A program made the position numbers and the translations under genes. From Kineococcus xinjiangensis (GTDB taxonomy: Bacteria > Actinomycetota > Actinomycetes > Actinomycetales > Kineococcaceae): a stretch of 64,000 nucleotides of DNA. The notes beneath the pieces were generated by a model that saw only the letters and a program-made list of their open reading frames with translations, searched no databases and was not told the origin of the DNA. Shown one piece after another: positions 24,431-33,264 of this stretch. Each line of letters opens with the position of its first letter. The first letter of the stretch is position 1. Where the stretch lies: assembly GCF_002934625.1 (NCBI RefSeq), contig NZ_PTJD01000010.1, forward strand, positions 119,266 to 183,265, in the 5' to 3' direction.

Positions 24431-26247
24431 GCCCGACCGTGAAGAGTCCGAACCCGCCGGCGAGCGCCGGCGAGGGTGTCGTCGTCGGCGAGGTGCAGCT
24501 CGTGCCGGCCCCCGCAGCGGTCGTCGGCGTCTCGCTGGGGACCGCCCCGGAGGTCTCCGCCCCGGAGATCCCCGCCCCGCAGGTCGGCGCCCCCGACGGG
24601 GGGACGGCGCCGGCTCCCCGCTCCGGTGAGCGGGCGGGGCGTGGCTCGGCCGCCGCGGCGCAGCCCGTGGGGCAGGTCTCCTTCGTCGGCGCGGGACCCG
24701 GTGACCCGGGCCTGCTCACGGTGCGCGCCACGGAGCTGCTCGCCGAGGCCGACGTCGTCGTGCTGGACGTGCACTCCTCCGCCGAGGTGGTGCGCCGCTA
24801 CGCCCGCGAGGACGTGCAGCTCGTCGACGCCGGTCGCGGCGACGACGGCCAGCCGCTGGCCCGCGCCGCCAGGGCACGCCTCGTGGTGCGCGGCGCGAAG
24901 GGCGGCTGCCGCGTGGTGCGGCTCATGGACGGCGACCCCACGACGTTCACCGGCATCGCCGAGGAGCTCGCCGCCTGCCGCAAGGCCGGTGTGCCGTTCG
25001 ACCTGGTGCCCGGCGTCTCGGCCGTCAGCGCCGTCCCCGCCTACGCGGGGGTGCCCCTGACCGCGAGCGGCACCACCAGCCTGCACGTCGTGGACGCCGG
25101 CGGCCGCTCGGTCGACTGGGCGGCGCACGCCGGCTCCGGCTCGACGGTCGTCCTCCTCGGCAGCCCCGAGGACCTCGCCGCCGCCGCGGCGGCGCTGGTG
25201 GCGGCGGGCCGCCCGGCGAGCACGCCGGCCGCCCTCACCACCCACGGCACGACAACCACGCAGGCGACCGTCGCCACGACGCTGGACGGCCTCGCGCAGG
25301 CCGCCCGCGACGCCGACGCCGCCGTGCCGGTGCTGGCGGTCGTGGGCGACGTGGTGGACCTGCGCGAGCAGGCCTCCTGGTACGAGACGAAGCCGCTGTT
25401 CGGCTGGCGGGTGCTGGTGCCGCGCACCAAGCAGCAGGCGGGCGGGGTCACCACGCGCCTGGCCGAGCACGGCGCCACCTCCGACGTCGTGCCCACCATC
25501 TCGGTGGAGCCGCCGCGCACCCCGCAGCAGATGGAGAAGGCCGTCAAGGGCCTGGTGACCGGCCGCTACGAGTGGATCGGCTTCACGAGCGTCAACGCCG
25601 TGCGGGCCGTGCGGGAGAAGTTCACCGAGTTCGGCCTCGACGCGCGCGCGTTCTCCGGCCTGAAGGTCGCCGCCGTGGGCGGGGTGACGGCCGCGGCCCT
25701 GCGCGAGTGGGGCATCGAGCCGGACCTGGTGCCCGAGGAGGAGCAGTCCGCGACGGGCCTGCTCAAGGCGTGGCCGCCCTACGACGAGGTGCTGGACCCG
25801 ATCAACCGGGTGTTCCTGCCCCGGGCGGACATCGCCACCGACACCCTCGTGGCCGGGCTGCAGGAGGCCGGCTGGGAGGTGGACGACGTCACCGCCTACC
25901 GGACCGTGCGCGCCGCGCCGCCCGCGGCCCCCGTCCGCGACGCCATCAAGTCCGGTGCCTTCGACGCGGTGGTCTTCACCTCCTCCTCGACGGTGCGCAA
26001 CCTCGTCGGCATCGCGGGCAAGCCCCACCCGTCGACGGTCGTGGCCTGCATCGGCCCGCAGACGGCGAAGACCGCGGAGGAGCACGGCCTGCGCGTCGAC
26101 GTCCTCGCGCCCGAGCCGAACGCGGAGGCCCTCGTGGACGCGCTCGCCGCGTACGGGGCGGCCCTGCGGCAGAGCGCGCTGGACGCCGGCGAGGTGCCGC
26201 AGCGGCCCAGCCAGCGCCGCGGCGGTGCCCGGCGCCGGGCCCGCTGA
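24427..26247 (+). CDS. hemD: Bifunctional uroporphyrinogen-III C-methyltransferase/uroporphyrinogen-III synthase
   Basis: 606 residues. Residues 1-75 are a Pro/Ala-rich extension. Residues about 80-315 are CobA/SUMT-like (VSFVGAGPGDPGLLTVRA, VVRLMDGDPTTF, VPGVSAVSAVPAYAGVPLT). Residues about 325-585 are uroporphyrinogen-III synthase (VLVPRTKQQAGGVTTRL, GFTSVNAVRAVREKF, VFTSSSTVRNLVG). The fusion is common in actinobacteria and places the branch to siroheme/cobalamin on the same polypeptide. A basic tail (RRGGARRRAR) ends it. Confidence 0.95.
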   Translation: MSPTVKSPNPPASAGEGVVVGEVQLVPAPAAVVGVSLGTAPEVSAPEIPAPQVGAPDGGTAPAPRSGERAGRGSAAAAQPVGQVSFVGAGPGDPGLLTVRATELLAEADVVVLDVHSSAEVVRRYAREDVQLVDAGRGDDGQPLARAARARLVVRGAKGGCRVVRLMDGDPTTFTGIAEELAACRKAGVPFDLVPGVSAVSAVPAYAGVPLTASGTTSLHVVDAGGRSVDWAAHAGSGSTVVLLGSPEDLAAAAAALVAAGRPASTPAALTTHGTTTTQATVATTLDGLAQAARDADAAVPVLAVVGDVVDLREQASWYETKPLFGWRVLVPRTKQQAGGVTTRLAEHGATSDVVPTISVEPPRTPQQMEKAVKGLVTGRYEWIGFTSVNAVRAVREKFTEFGLDARAFSGLKVAAVGGVTAAALREWGIEPDLVPEEEQSATGLLKAWPPYDEVLDPINRVFLPRADIATDTLVAGLQEAGWEVDDVTAYRTVRAAPPAAPVRDAIKSGAFDAVVFTSSSTVRNLVGIAGKPHPSTVVACIGPQTAKTAEEHGLRVDVLAPEPNAEALVDALAAYGAALRQSALDAGEVPQRPSQRRGGARRRAR

Positions 26248-27257
26248 TGACGGCCCCCGGCTCGTCCCCGGCCGGGGGCGGGGCGCCGGTCGTGCGACCG
26301 CGCAGGCTGCGCTCGACGCCCGCGATGCGCCGGCTGGTCACGGACGTGCGGCTGCACCCGAACGACCTGGTGCTGCCCCTGTTCGTGAAGGAGGGCCTGC
26401 GGGAGCCGCAGCCCATCGCCTCGATGCCGGGGGTGGTGCAGCACAGCCGCTCGTCCCTGGTGGCGGTGGCCCGCGAGGCCGTGGCCGCGGGGGTGGGTGG
26501 GCTGATGCTGTTCGGGGTGCCGGAGCGGCGCGACGCGCTCGGATCCGGCGGCGACGACCCCGACGGCATCCTCAACGTGGCGCTGCGCGACGTGCGAGAG
26601 GCGGTCGGCGACGAGACCGTGCTCATGTCGGACCTGTGCCTGGACGAGTTCACCGACCACGGCCACTGCGGGGTGCTGGACGCGGCGGGGCGCGTGGACA
26701 ACGACGCGACGCTGGAGCGCTACGCCTCGATGGCGCTGGCGCAGGCCGCGGCGGGCGCCCACCTGCTGGGGCCCAGCGGGATGATGGACGGGCAGGTCGG
26801 GCACCTGCGGGCGGTCCTGGACGCGGGCGGTCGCAGCGACGTGGGCCTGCTGGCCTACGCGGTGAAGTACGCCTCGGCCTTCTACGGGCCGTTCCGCGAC
26901 GCGGTGGACTCCCAGCTGAGCGGCGACCGGCGCACCTACCAGCAGGACCCGGCGGCGAACGTCGCCGAGGCGCTGCGCGAGGTGCGCCTGGACCTGGCCG
27001 AGGGCGCGGACCTGGTCATGGTGAAGCCGGGCCTGCCGTACCTGGACGTGGTGCGGGCGGTCGCCGACGTCGCGGACGTGCCGGTGGCGGCGTACCAGGT
27101 GTCGGGGGAGTACGCGATGGTCGAGTTCGCGGCGGCCGCCGGTGCGGTGGACCGCGAGCGCGCCGCGATGGAGAGCATGCTGGCGCTGCGCCGGGCGGGC
27201 GCGCAGGTGGTTCTCACGTACTGGGCGCTGGAGGCCGCGCAGCACTGGCTGGGCTGA
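26247..27257 (+). CDS. hemB: Delta-aminolevulinic acid dehydratase (porphobilinogen synthase)
   Basis: 336 residues. Condenses two 5-aminolevulinates. Catalytic lysines lie in AYAVKYASAFYGPF and VMVKPGLPYLDV; DLCLDEFTDHGHCG is the metal region, having DEFTDHGHCG in place of the cysteine-rich zinc site, so magnesium-type allostery is likely. TGATG overlap with hemD. Its last codons and stop are duplicated just downstream (27246-27280). Confidence 0.97.
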   Translation: MTAPGSSPAGGGAPVVRPRRLRSTPAMRRLVTDVRLHPNDLVLPLFVKEGLREPQPIASMPGVVQHSRSSLVAVAREAVAAGVGGLMLFGVPERRDALGSGGDDPDGILNVALRDVREAVGDETVLMSDLCLDEFTDHGHCGVLDAAGRVDNDATLERYASMALAQAAAGAHLLGPSGMMDGQVGHLRAVLDAGGRSDVGLLAYAVKYASAFYGPFRDAVDSQLSGDRRTYQQDPAANVAEALREVRLDLAEGADLVMVKPGLPYLDVVRAVADVADVPVAAYQVSGEYAMVEFAAAAGAVDRERAAMESMLALRRAGAQVVLTYWALEAAQHWLG

Positions 27258-27276
27258 GCCGGTTGGCTGGGCTGAG

Positions 27277-27293
27277 CCGGCCGCTGCGGCCGG
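27277..27293. terminator. Short hairpin after hemB
   Basis: 7-bp stem CCGGCCG-CTG-CGGCCGG between the convergent hemB and DUF3298 genes. Weak, but it is the only hairpin at this operon end. Confidence 0.4.
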
Positions 27294-27303
27294 GCGGTGC
27301 TGC

Positions 27304-28149
27304 TCAGGCGCCGGTGAGCGGGCCGAGCAGGGCGTAGGACGACGGCGTCATGAGGGGTTCGAGCACGTCCCAGGCGATGGTGTAGTCGCGCAGGCCGTGG
27401 CCGCCGAGCTGGTAGTCCTGGAACGAGACGACCATGCCGTCCGGCGTCGTCTGCCAGCTCGCCCAGTTCTCCCGCACGGGCTCCAGGCCGGCGTCGTCGA
27501 CCGGCTGGTCCCGGGCGGCGGCGAAGCGGCGGACCTCCTCGGCGAGGGTGCCGAGGGCGGCGCGCTCGTCGGCGAACACCTGGTCGAGCGTGATGGGGCT
27601 GCCGTCGCGGGCGTCGAGGGTGACGGTGCTCACCGAGCCGGTGGGGTGGGCGGTGCCCTCGGTGAAGTCGGTGAAGACGTAGTGCACCTGCACGGTGCGC
27701 CCGTCGTTGGTGGTCACCACCCCGTCGCCGTCGAGGACGCGGGGCGGGTCCCCTGCCCGGACGGTGCGGCGGGCGGCCTGGACGGCGTGCTCCGCCGAGG
27801 CCAGCACCCGGCGGTTGACCTCGGCCGCGACGGGGGAGCCGGTGAAGCGGGGGACCTGGACGTCGTAGGTGAGGGAGCCCTCGGTGCGGGTGAGACGCAG
27901 CGGGGTGTCCGCGACGAGCCGCTGGCGCACCGGGGTGGGCGCCTCGCCGGTGGGGCCGTCCTGCGGCGTGCCGCTGCTGGCAGGGCTCTCGGGGGCCGGG
28001 CTCTCGGGGGTCGGTGTCGCCGGCGTGGCGGGAGCAGTTCCGGGGGCCTGCCCGGCGGGTGCCTGCGGCGCGCTGCACCCGGTCAGCGCCGCACCCAGAG
28101 CGAGCGCGGCCGTCCAGCCCGCGCTCCTGGCACCCCGTCGTCGGTCCAC
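27304..28149 (-). CDS. DUF3298-containing lipoprotein
   Basis: 281 residues from GTG 28149. Signal peptide with lipobox ALTGC, a Pro/Ser/Thr linker of about 45 residues, then a PdaC/RsiV-type domain pair: YDVQVPRFTGSPVAAEVNRRV and the DUF3298 signature DGSPITLDQVFADERAAL. Such domains occur in the anti-sigma factor RsiV and in peptidoglycan-related proteins; no enzymatic residues stand out. A TAGCCT box 7 nt upstream sets the start. Confidence 0.85.
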   Translation of the reverse strand: MDRRRGARSAGWTAALALGAALTGCSAPQAPAGQAPGTAPATPATPTPESPAPESPASSGTPQDGPTGEAPTPVRQRLVADTPLRLTRTEGSLTYDVQVPRFTGSPVAAEVNRRVLASAEHAVQAARRTVRAGDPPRVLDGDGVVTTNDGRTVQVHYVFTDFTEGTAHPTGSVSTVTLDARDGSPITLDQVFADERAALGTLAEEVRRFAAARDQPVDDAGLEPVRENWASWQTTPDGMVVSFQDYQLGGHGLRDYTIAWDVLEPLMTPSSYALLGPLTGA

Positions 28150-28156
28150 GGGGGGC

Positions 28157-28162
28157 AGGCTA
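28157..28162 (-). promoter_or_regulatory. Leaderless -10 (TAGCCT) for the DUF3298 lipoprotein
   Basis: Minus-strand TAGCCT ends 7 nt before GTG 28149. Confidence 0.65.
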
Positions 28163-28397
28163 GCCACCTGCCGTGCGCCGCGAGGCCGTGCCGGGCGAGC
28201 CGGTGGTGGGCGCCGTCCGCGGGTGCGCGCGCATCACCCGTTCGGAGCAGTGCGGTGGCGTTCGGGTGGAAGGACGGGCGCGGACGGGGTGCGGGAGGGC
28301 GGCGGTGGCTCAGTGGGCTGGCGGGACCTGCCGATGGTGGTCGGTGGGGCCGCGACGCGCGGCTCCGCTGGCGGGTGCGTGGGGGAGGTGCCGGCTC

Positions 28398-29180
28398 GTG
28401 GGCGGTGTGGACGACGAGGGGTCGATCACGTCGAGCTTCGGATGGGCGACGGACGCGCCGGATCCGACGCCGGCGCCTGCGGCGACCCCGGCGGTGCTGC
28501 CGGTCGCGGCCTCGGCGTCGCCCGGTGCGTCGGCGTCGCCCGGTGCGTTCCCGTTGCGCGCCCCGGCGGGACGGGTACCTCGGCCGCGGGGCCGGCCGCC
28601 GGTCGTGCCCCCGGGCCGGGCCGGCGGGCCGGGTTCCGCGGTGCCGGTGCCGGTGCCGGTGCCTGCGGGCGTGCCGGTGCCGGTGCCTGCGGGCGTGCCG
28701 GTGGGGGAGCCGGTGGTGGTGGCGTTCGCGCCGGCGGCGGGGTGGCGGGCTGCCGGCGGCTGGCGACGGGTGCTGGCGCTGCTGGCCGCTCCGGTGCTGC
28801 TGGCGGGTGGCGCGGCCGCGACGCTCATCGGACGGGGGCGCCTCGACGCCGGGCTCCACGCCGACCTGGTGCACGCGGGGGCGTGGGTGTGGCTGGTGCT
28901 GATGACGCTCGGGTGCTGGTCCGTCGCGCGGATCGTTCGGCCCTGTGCGGGCACGAGCGGCGAGCGGCAGGTGCGGCACGGGCTGGCTGCGGTGACGACC
29001 GCGTCGTGCGCGCTGGCGGGACTGGCGGGGATCGCGGGGGGCGGCTCCTTCGACGGCGGGCCCGCGGCGACCGGCATCCTCGTGCTCCTCGTCGTGCTCT
29101 GCGGACCGGGTCTCACGGTGGTGTGGGGGGTGGCCGCTGCGGCGGTCCGGTGGCGGGGGGCGCGGCCACCGCGGGCGTGA
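28398..29180 (+). CDS. Four-span membrane protein with Pro-rich N-terminus
   Basis: 260 residues from GTG 28398 (GTG 28407 is also possible). An acidic start (VDDEGSITSSFGW) is followed by a Pro/Val/Ala region of about 100 residues with VPVPVPVPAGVPVPVPAGVP repeats, then four hydrophobic spans beginning VLALLAAPVLLAGGAA. No family recognised. The 250 bp before it hold only frames with unlikely composition. Confidence 0.6.
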   Translation: MGGVDDEGSITSSFGWATDAPDPTPAPAATPAVLPVAASASPGASASPGAFPLRAPAGRVPRPRGRPPVVPPGRAGGPGSAVPVPVPVPAGVPVPVPAGVPVGEPVVVAFAPAAGWRAAGGWRRVLALLAAPVLLAGGAAATLIGRGRLDAGLHADLVHAGAWVWLVLMTLGCWSVARIVRPCAGTSGERQVRHGLAAVTTASCALAGLAGIAGGGSFDGGPAATGILVLLVVLCGPGLTVVWGVAAAAVRWRGARPPRA

Positions 29181-29256
29181 GCGCTCCCGGCCGCCCGGCG
29201 CGACCTCCCGGTGGGGCGGGGAGCGCCGGGCGGCGGGGAGGCGGCAGGATGTCCCC

Positions 29257-30300
29257 GTGACCACTCCTGAGAGCGCTCCCACGGCTGCCGCCCCCTACGC
29301 GGGGCGCCGCCTGCGGTGGGGCATCGCCGCCACCGGCGGCATCGCGCGCAGCTTCGCCGCCGACCTGCCCCTGCTCGACGGCAGCGAACTCGTCGCGGTC
29401 GCCTCCCGCACCCCCGAGCGGGCCGCGGCCTTCGCCGCGCAGGTGCCGCGCCACCCCGGCTCGCCCGCACCGCGGGCCCACGGCAGCTACGCCGGGCTCT
29501 TCGCCGACGAGGACGTGGACGTCGTCTACGTCGCCACCCCCCACTCCGCCCACCACGAGGTCGCCCTCGCCGCGATCGCCGCCGGCAAGCACGTCCTCGT
29601 CGAGAAGGCGTTCACCCTCACCGGCGCCCAGGCCCGCGACGTCGTCGCCGCCGCACGCGCGGCCGGGGTCTTCGCCTGCGAGGCGATGTGGGCGCGCTGG
29701 CAGCCCGGCGTCGTGCGGCTGCGCGAGCTCGTCGAGAGCGGCGCGGTCGGCTCCGTCCACCACGTGACCTCCTCGTTCGGCTTCCCGCTGCCCTTCGACC
29801 CGGCCCACCGCCTCTACGACCCGCTGCTCGGCGGGGGAGCGCTGCTGGACCTCGGCATCTACCCGCTGTCCTTCGCGTCGATGGTGCTGGGGGTGCCGGA
29901 GGAGGTCCGCGCCCTCGCCGCGGTCGGCGGCAGCGGCGTCGACGAGGCCGTCGGCTTCACCTGCCGCCACCCCGGCGGCGGGCTGTCCACCGGGCTGTCC
30001 ACCCTGCGCGCCTCCGTGCCCGCCGCGGCCGTCGTCGCGGGCAGCTCCGGGCGCATCGTGGTGGAGGCGCCGTTCTTCCACCCCTCGGTGCTGCGCCTGG
30101 AGCGCGACGGGCACGAGCCCGAGGTGCTGGAGCTGGCCTGGGAGGGCGGCGGCTACCAGTTCGAGGCGGCCGAGGTGGAGCGCTGCCTGCGCGCGGGACT
30201 GCGCGAGAGCCCCGCGATGCCGCTGGCGGAGACCGTCGCCCTGATGGACCTCATGGACGAGGTGCGCCGGCAGGTGGGTGTCCGCTACGCCGGGGAGTGA
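29257..30300 (+). CDS. Gfo/Idh/MocA family oxidoreductase
   Basis: 347 residues. NAD(P)-binding start GIAATGGIARSFAADLPLLDGSELVAVASR, then EDVDVVYVATPHSAHHEVAL and the EKAFTL motif equivalent to EKP. Typical for trans-dihydrodiol/glucose-fructose-type oxidoreductases; substrate unknown. CAGGAT lies 6 nt before the GTG. The 3' end overlaps the convergent GGDEF-EAL gene by 16 bp. Confidence 0.9.
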   Translation: MTTPESAPTAAAPYAGRRLRWGIAATGGIARSFAADLPLLDGSELVAVASRTPERAAAFAAQVPRHPGSPAPRAHGSYAGLFADEDVDVVYVATPHSAHHEVALAAIAAGKHVLVEKAFTLTGAQARDVVAAARAAGVFACEAMWARWQPGVVRLRELVESGAVGSVHHVTSSFGFPLPFDPAHRLYDPLLGGGALLDLGIYPLSFASMVLGVPEEVRALAAVGGSGVDEAVGFTCRHPGGGLSTGLSTLRASVPAAAVVAGSSGRIVVEAPFFHPSVLRLERDGHEPEVLELAWEGGGYQFEAAEVERCLRAGLRESPAMPLAETVALMDLMDEVRRQVGVRYAGE

Positions 30301-32483
30301 GCCGGGGGGCTGTCGCCCCAGGGGGAGGGGCCACGTACGATCCGCCCGGTCGCCAGCAGCGGCGCCAGCTCCTCGGCCGGCGCCGGGCGGCACAGCAGGA
30401 AGCCCTGCGCATGGGCGCAGCCGAGGTCGCTGACGGCCGCGAGCTGCTCCGGGGTCTCCACCCCCTCGGCGATGCTGGTGATGTCCAGGCGCTCCGACAG
30501 CTGCGCCAGCGCGTGCACCACCGCGCTGGAGCCCGCCGCCGGCAGGCCCTTCACGAGGGAGCGGTCCAGCTTCAGCGTGTCGAACGGCAGCTGCTGCAGC
30601 CAGGCGATGGCCGTCTGCCCCGCGCCGAAGTCGTCGAGGCCCACGTGCAGGCCCTGCTCCCGCAGCCGGTGCAGGGTGCTCACCAGCCGGGGCTGGTCGG
30701 AGGCGAGCAGCCGCTCGGAGATCTCCAGCTCGAGGCCCTCCGGGGCGGGCCGGTGGCGGGAGATCATCTCCTCCACGGTGGCGGCGAAGGCCGGGTCGTG
30801 CAGCTGCCGGCCCGCCACGTTGAGGCTCACCCGCGGTGCGTCGGGCAGCTCCCGCTGCCAGCGCGCGGCCTGGGCGATGCCCGCCTCCAGCACCCACGTG
30901 CCGAGGTCCACGATCAGCCCGGTCTCCTCCGCCACGGGCAGGAAGTCCCCGGGCGCGATCATCTGCCGGCCGGGGGGCTGCCAGCGCAGCAGCGCCTCGA
31001 CGTGGCTGATCCGGCCGTCGCGCAGGTCGATGATGGGCTGCCAGTGCAGCTGCAGCTCCTCCTCCGCCAGCGCCCGGCGCAGTCCGGCCTCCGTGTCGAG
31101 GCGGTGCCGCCAGTGCGCGCGCATGGAGGGGGTGAAGGCCTCCACCCGGGCCCGCCCGGCGCGCTTGGCCTCGAAGAGCGCCGCATCCGCCTCGGAGAGG
31201 GCGTCCTGGCCGGTGCTGTCCGGGCGCAGCACCGTCACCCCCATCGAGGTGGTGACGGTGGCGGCCTGCCCGGCCAGGCGGTAGTCGCCGTGCAGCGCGG
31301 ACTGGATGCGCTCGGCGACGGTGAGGGCGTCGGTGTCGGAGTCGAGGTCCTCGCAGAGGACGACGAACTCGTCCCCGCTGAAGCGGGCGACGACGTCGCT
31401 GGGCCGCAGCGCGGAGCGCAGCCGCTTGGCGACGTCCACCAGCAGGGCGTCGCCGGCGTCGTGGCCGAGGCTGTCGTTGACCATCTTGAAGTGGTCCACG
31501 TCGCAGAACAGCAGGGCGGTGCGGTGCTCCGCCCGGCTGGCGCGGGCGATGCAGTGGGCGAGCAGCTCGTCCAGGAAGCGGCGGTTGGGCAGGCCGGTGA
31601 GCGTGTCGTGCATGGCCTCGTGGGCGAGGCGGTGCTCCAGCGCCCGCGTCTGCGTGACGTCGCGCCAGTTCGCCAGGACGCCGCCGATGGCGGGGTCGGC
31701 CGCGCGGTTGGTGACCCTGGCCTCGATCCAGCGCCGGGAGCCGTCGGCGGCGCGGACCTGCAGGGTGACGGTGGCGGTCTCCTCGGGGCTGGCGGCCAGG
31801 ACGGCGGCGAAGGTCTCCTCGGCGAGGGCGTGGTGCTCGGGGACGATGAACTCGCGGTAGTGCATGTGCGCGGCCCGCTCGGGCGCGTAGCCCATGAGCC
31901 GCGCGAAGTTGGGGCTGACGTAGCGGGTCTCGCCCTGGGGGCCGATGACGTGCACGACGTCGCTGGCCTGCTCCACCAGGGCCCGGTAGCGGCGCTCGCT
32001 CCACGCGAGGTCCCGCACGGCGCGCTCGGTCTCGGTGACGTCGCGGAAGCCGACGACGAGCAGGCCGTCCACGCCGTGGGCCTCGACCTCGAAGTGCCGC
32101 TCCGTCAGGTGCGGGTGCTGCGGGGACGTGAAGACGGTGTCGACCGTGCGGGTGCCGCCGTCGGCGACGACCTCCCGGTAGACCTGGTGCAGGTCGCCCC
32201 TCGCCGCGGGGAAGATCTCGTGCAGGCGGCGGCCGGTGAGGGGGCCGACGCCCAGCTCCTCGCGGCAGCGCTCGTTGTCGTGGAGGACCTCGAAGTCGGT
32301 GCCGGGGTCGCCGGGGTCCACGGGCCGGCAGATCGCCAGCCCGGTGGTGGTGCTGGCGGTGGCGGCGGAGAGCAGCGCCGCCGCGAACGCGGCGAAGCCG
32401 GTGGGGCCGGAGCCGGGCAGGCCGGGAGCGGGGTCGTCGGGGGCTGCCCCGTCGTCCCCGGGCCGCGACCGTCCGCCGTCCAC
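30285..32483 (-). CDS. PAS-GGDEF-EAL c-di-GMP signalling protein
   Basis: 732 residues, no membrane span. Two PAS-like sensor regions (about 35-150 and 160-280, the second closing with GGVLANWRDVTQTRALE), a GGDEF domain with an intact SGDEF active site near residue 368 and FCDVDHFKMVND, then an EAL domain with EALLRW near 495, NVAGRQLHD, LDDFGAGQTA and EGVET. Both catalytic sets look complete, so it may both make and degrade c-di-GMP. Soluble and probably redox- or ligand-regulated through PAS (inference). Confidence 0.93.
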   Translation of the reverse strand: MDGGRSRPGDDGAAPDDPAPGLPGSGPTGFAAFAAALLSAATASTTTGLAICRPVDPGDPGTDFEVLHDNERCREELGVGPLTGRRLHEIFPAARGDLHQVYREVVADGGTRTVDTVFTSPQHPHLTERHFEVEAHGVDGLLVVGFRDVTETERAVRDLAWSERRYRALVEQASDVVHVIGPQGETRYVSPNFARLMGYAPERAAHMHYREFIVPEHHALAEETFAAVLAASPEETATVTLQVRAADGSRRWIEARVTNRAADPAIGGVLANWRDVTQTRALEHRLAHEAMHDTLTGLPNRRFLDELLAHCIARASRAEHRTALLFCDVDHFKMVNDSLGHDAGDALLVDVAKRLRSALRPSDVVARFSGDEFVVLCEDLDSDTDALTVAERIQSALHGDYRLAGQAATVTTSMGVTVLRPDSTGQDALSEADAALFEAKRAGRARVEAFTPSMRAHWRHRLDTEAGLRRALAEEELQLHWQPIIDLRDGRISHVEALLRWQPPGRQMIAPGDFLPVAEETGLIVDLGTWVLEAGIAQAARWQRELPDAPRVSLNVAGRQLHDPAFAATVEEMISRHRPAPEGLELEISERLLASDQPRLVSTLHRLREQGLHVGLDDFGAGQTAIAWLQQLPFDTLKLDRSLVKGLPAAGSSAVVHALAQLSERLDITSIAEGVETPEQLAAVSDLGCAHAQGFLLCRPAPAEELAPLLATGRIVRGPSPWGDSPPAHSPA

Positions 32484-32690
32484 CCCTGTCCCCGCCGTTC
32501 TGCGCGCCGTGGTTCCCCGGTCACGGTAGGGCAGAAACCGCGACCGTGTGTCATGGAACCGTCACGATCCGCTCCGGCCGCTCCGCTAGCTCCCGGGGCG
32601 CCGATGCGCGAGGCTCGGGACATGACGAGGCCGCGGTCGTGGACGAGGTGCGCCCGATGACGGGGTGCCCGCGATGAGGGGACGGCGCCG

Positions 32691-33221
32691 ATGACCGGCA
32701 CGGTCCTGCTGCTCGCCGGGCCCGCGGGGGCGGGGAAGTCCACCCTCGCCCGGCGCTGGTGCGCCACCCGCCGGCTCGCCGCCCACGTCGAGGTCGACGC
32801 CGTCTGGGAGATGGTGCGGCAGGGCCGGGTCGACCCCCGCGACGCCCACCACCCCGACCAGTCCAGGCAGTGGCTCGCCGCCGTGCGCGCCACCTGCGCG
32901 CTCGCCCGCTCCTACGCCGACTCCGGCCTCGACGTCGTCGTCGACGACGTGCTGCGGCCCAGCGACGCCCGGGGCGTGTGGGAGCCCGAGCTGCACGGGC
33001 TGCCGCTGCGGCTGGTAGCGGTGCTGCCCTCCCTGCGCGCCTGCCTGGAGCGCGGCGCGCAGCGCGGCAAGGAGGTGCCGGAGGCCCTCGTGCGGCTGCA
33101 GTACGAGGCGTCGCGGCGCTGGGAGAGCGAGCGGCAGCTCGACACCACGGGGCAGGACGTCGAGGAGAGCGCGGCGGCGCTCGTGCGCCTGGCGGAGGAC
33201 CCCGCCGCGGTCTGGCCCTGA
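32691..33221 (+). CDS. P-loop kinase-like ATPase
   Basis: 176 residues. Walker A LLLAGPAGAGKSTLARRW at the N-terminus, VVVDDVL as a Walker B-like strand, and a C-terminal helical lid. Size and layout resemble small-molecule kinases of the AAA_33/zeta-toxin-like group. Substrate unknown. Confidence 0.8.
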   Translation: MTGTVLLLAGPAGAGKSTLARRWCATRRLAAHVEVDAVWEMVRQGRVDPRDAHHPDQSRQWLAAVRATCALARSYADSGLDVVVDDVLRPSDARGVWEPELHGLPLRLVAVLPSLRACLERGAQRGKEVPEALVRLQYEASRRWESERQLDTTGQDVEESAAALVRLAEDPAAVWP

Positions 33222-33223
33222 CG

Positions 33224-33240
33224 CCGGGGGTGGCCCCCGG
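33224..33240 (+). terminator. Hairpin after the kinase-like gene
   Basis: CCGGGGG-TGG-CCCCCGG, 7-bp all-GC stem directly after the stop codon. Confidence 0.55.
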
Positions 33241-33264
33241 GCTGCGACGTGCCAGGATCGGCCG

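Noticed and set aside
24427..26247. cobA-hemD fusion as a frameshift artefact
   Set aside because: The fused form is common in actinobacteria and the linker is continuous with no frame change.
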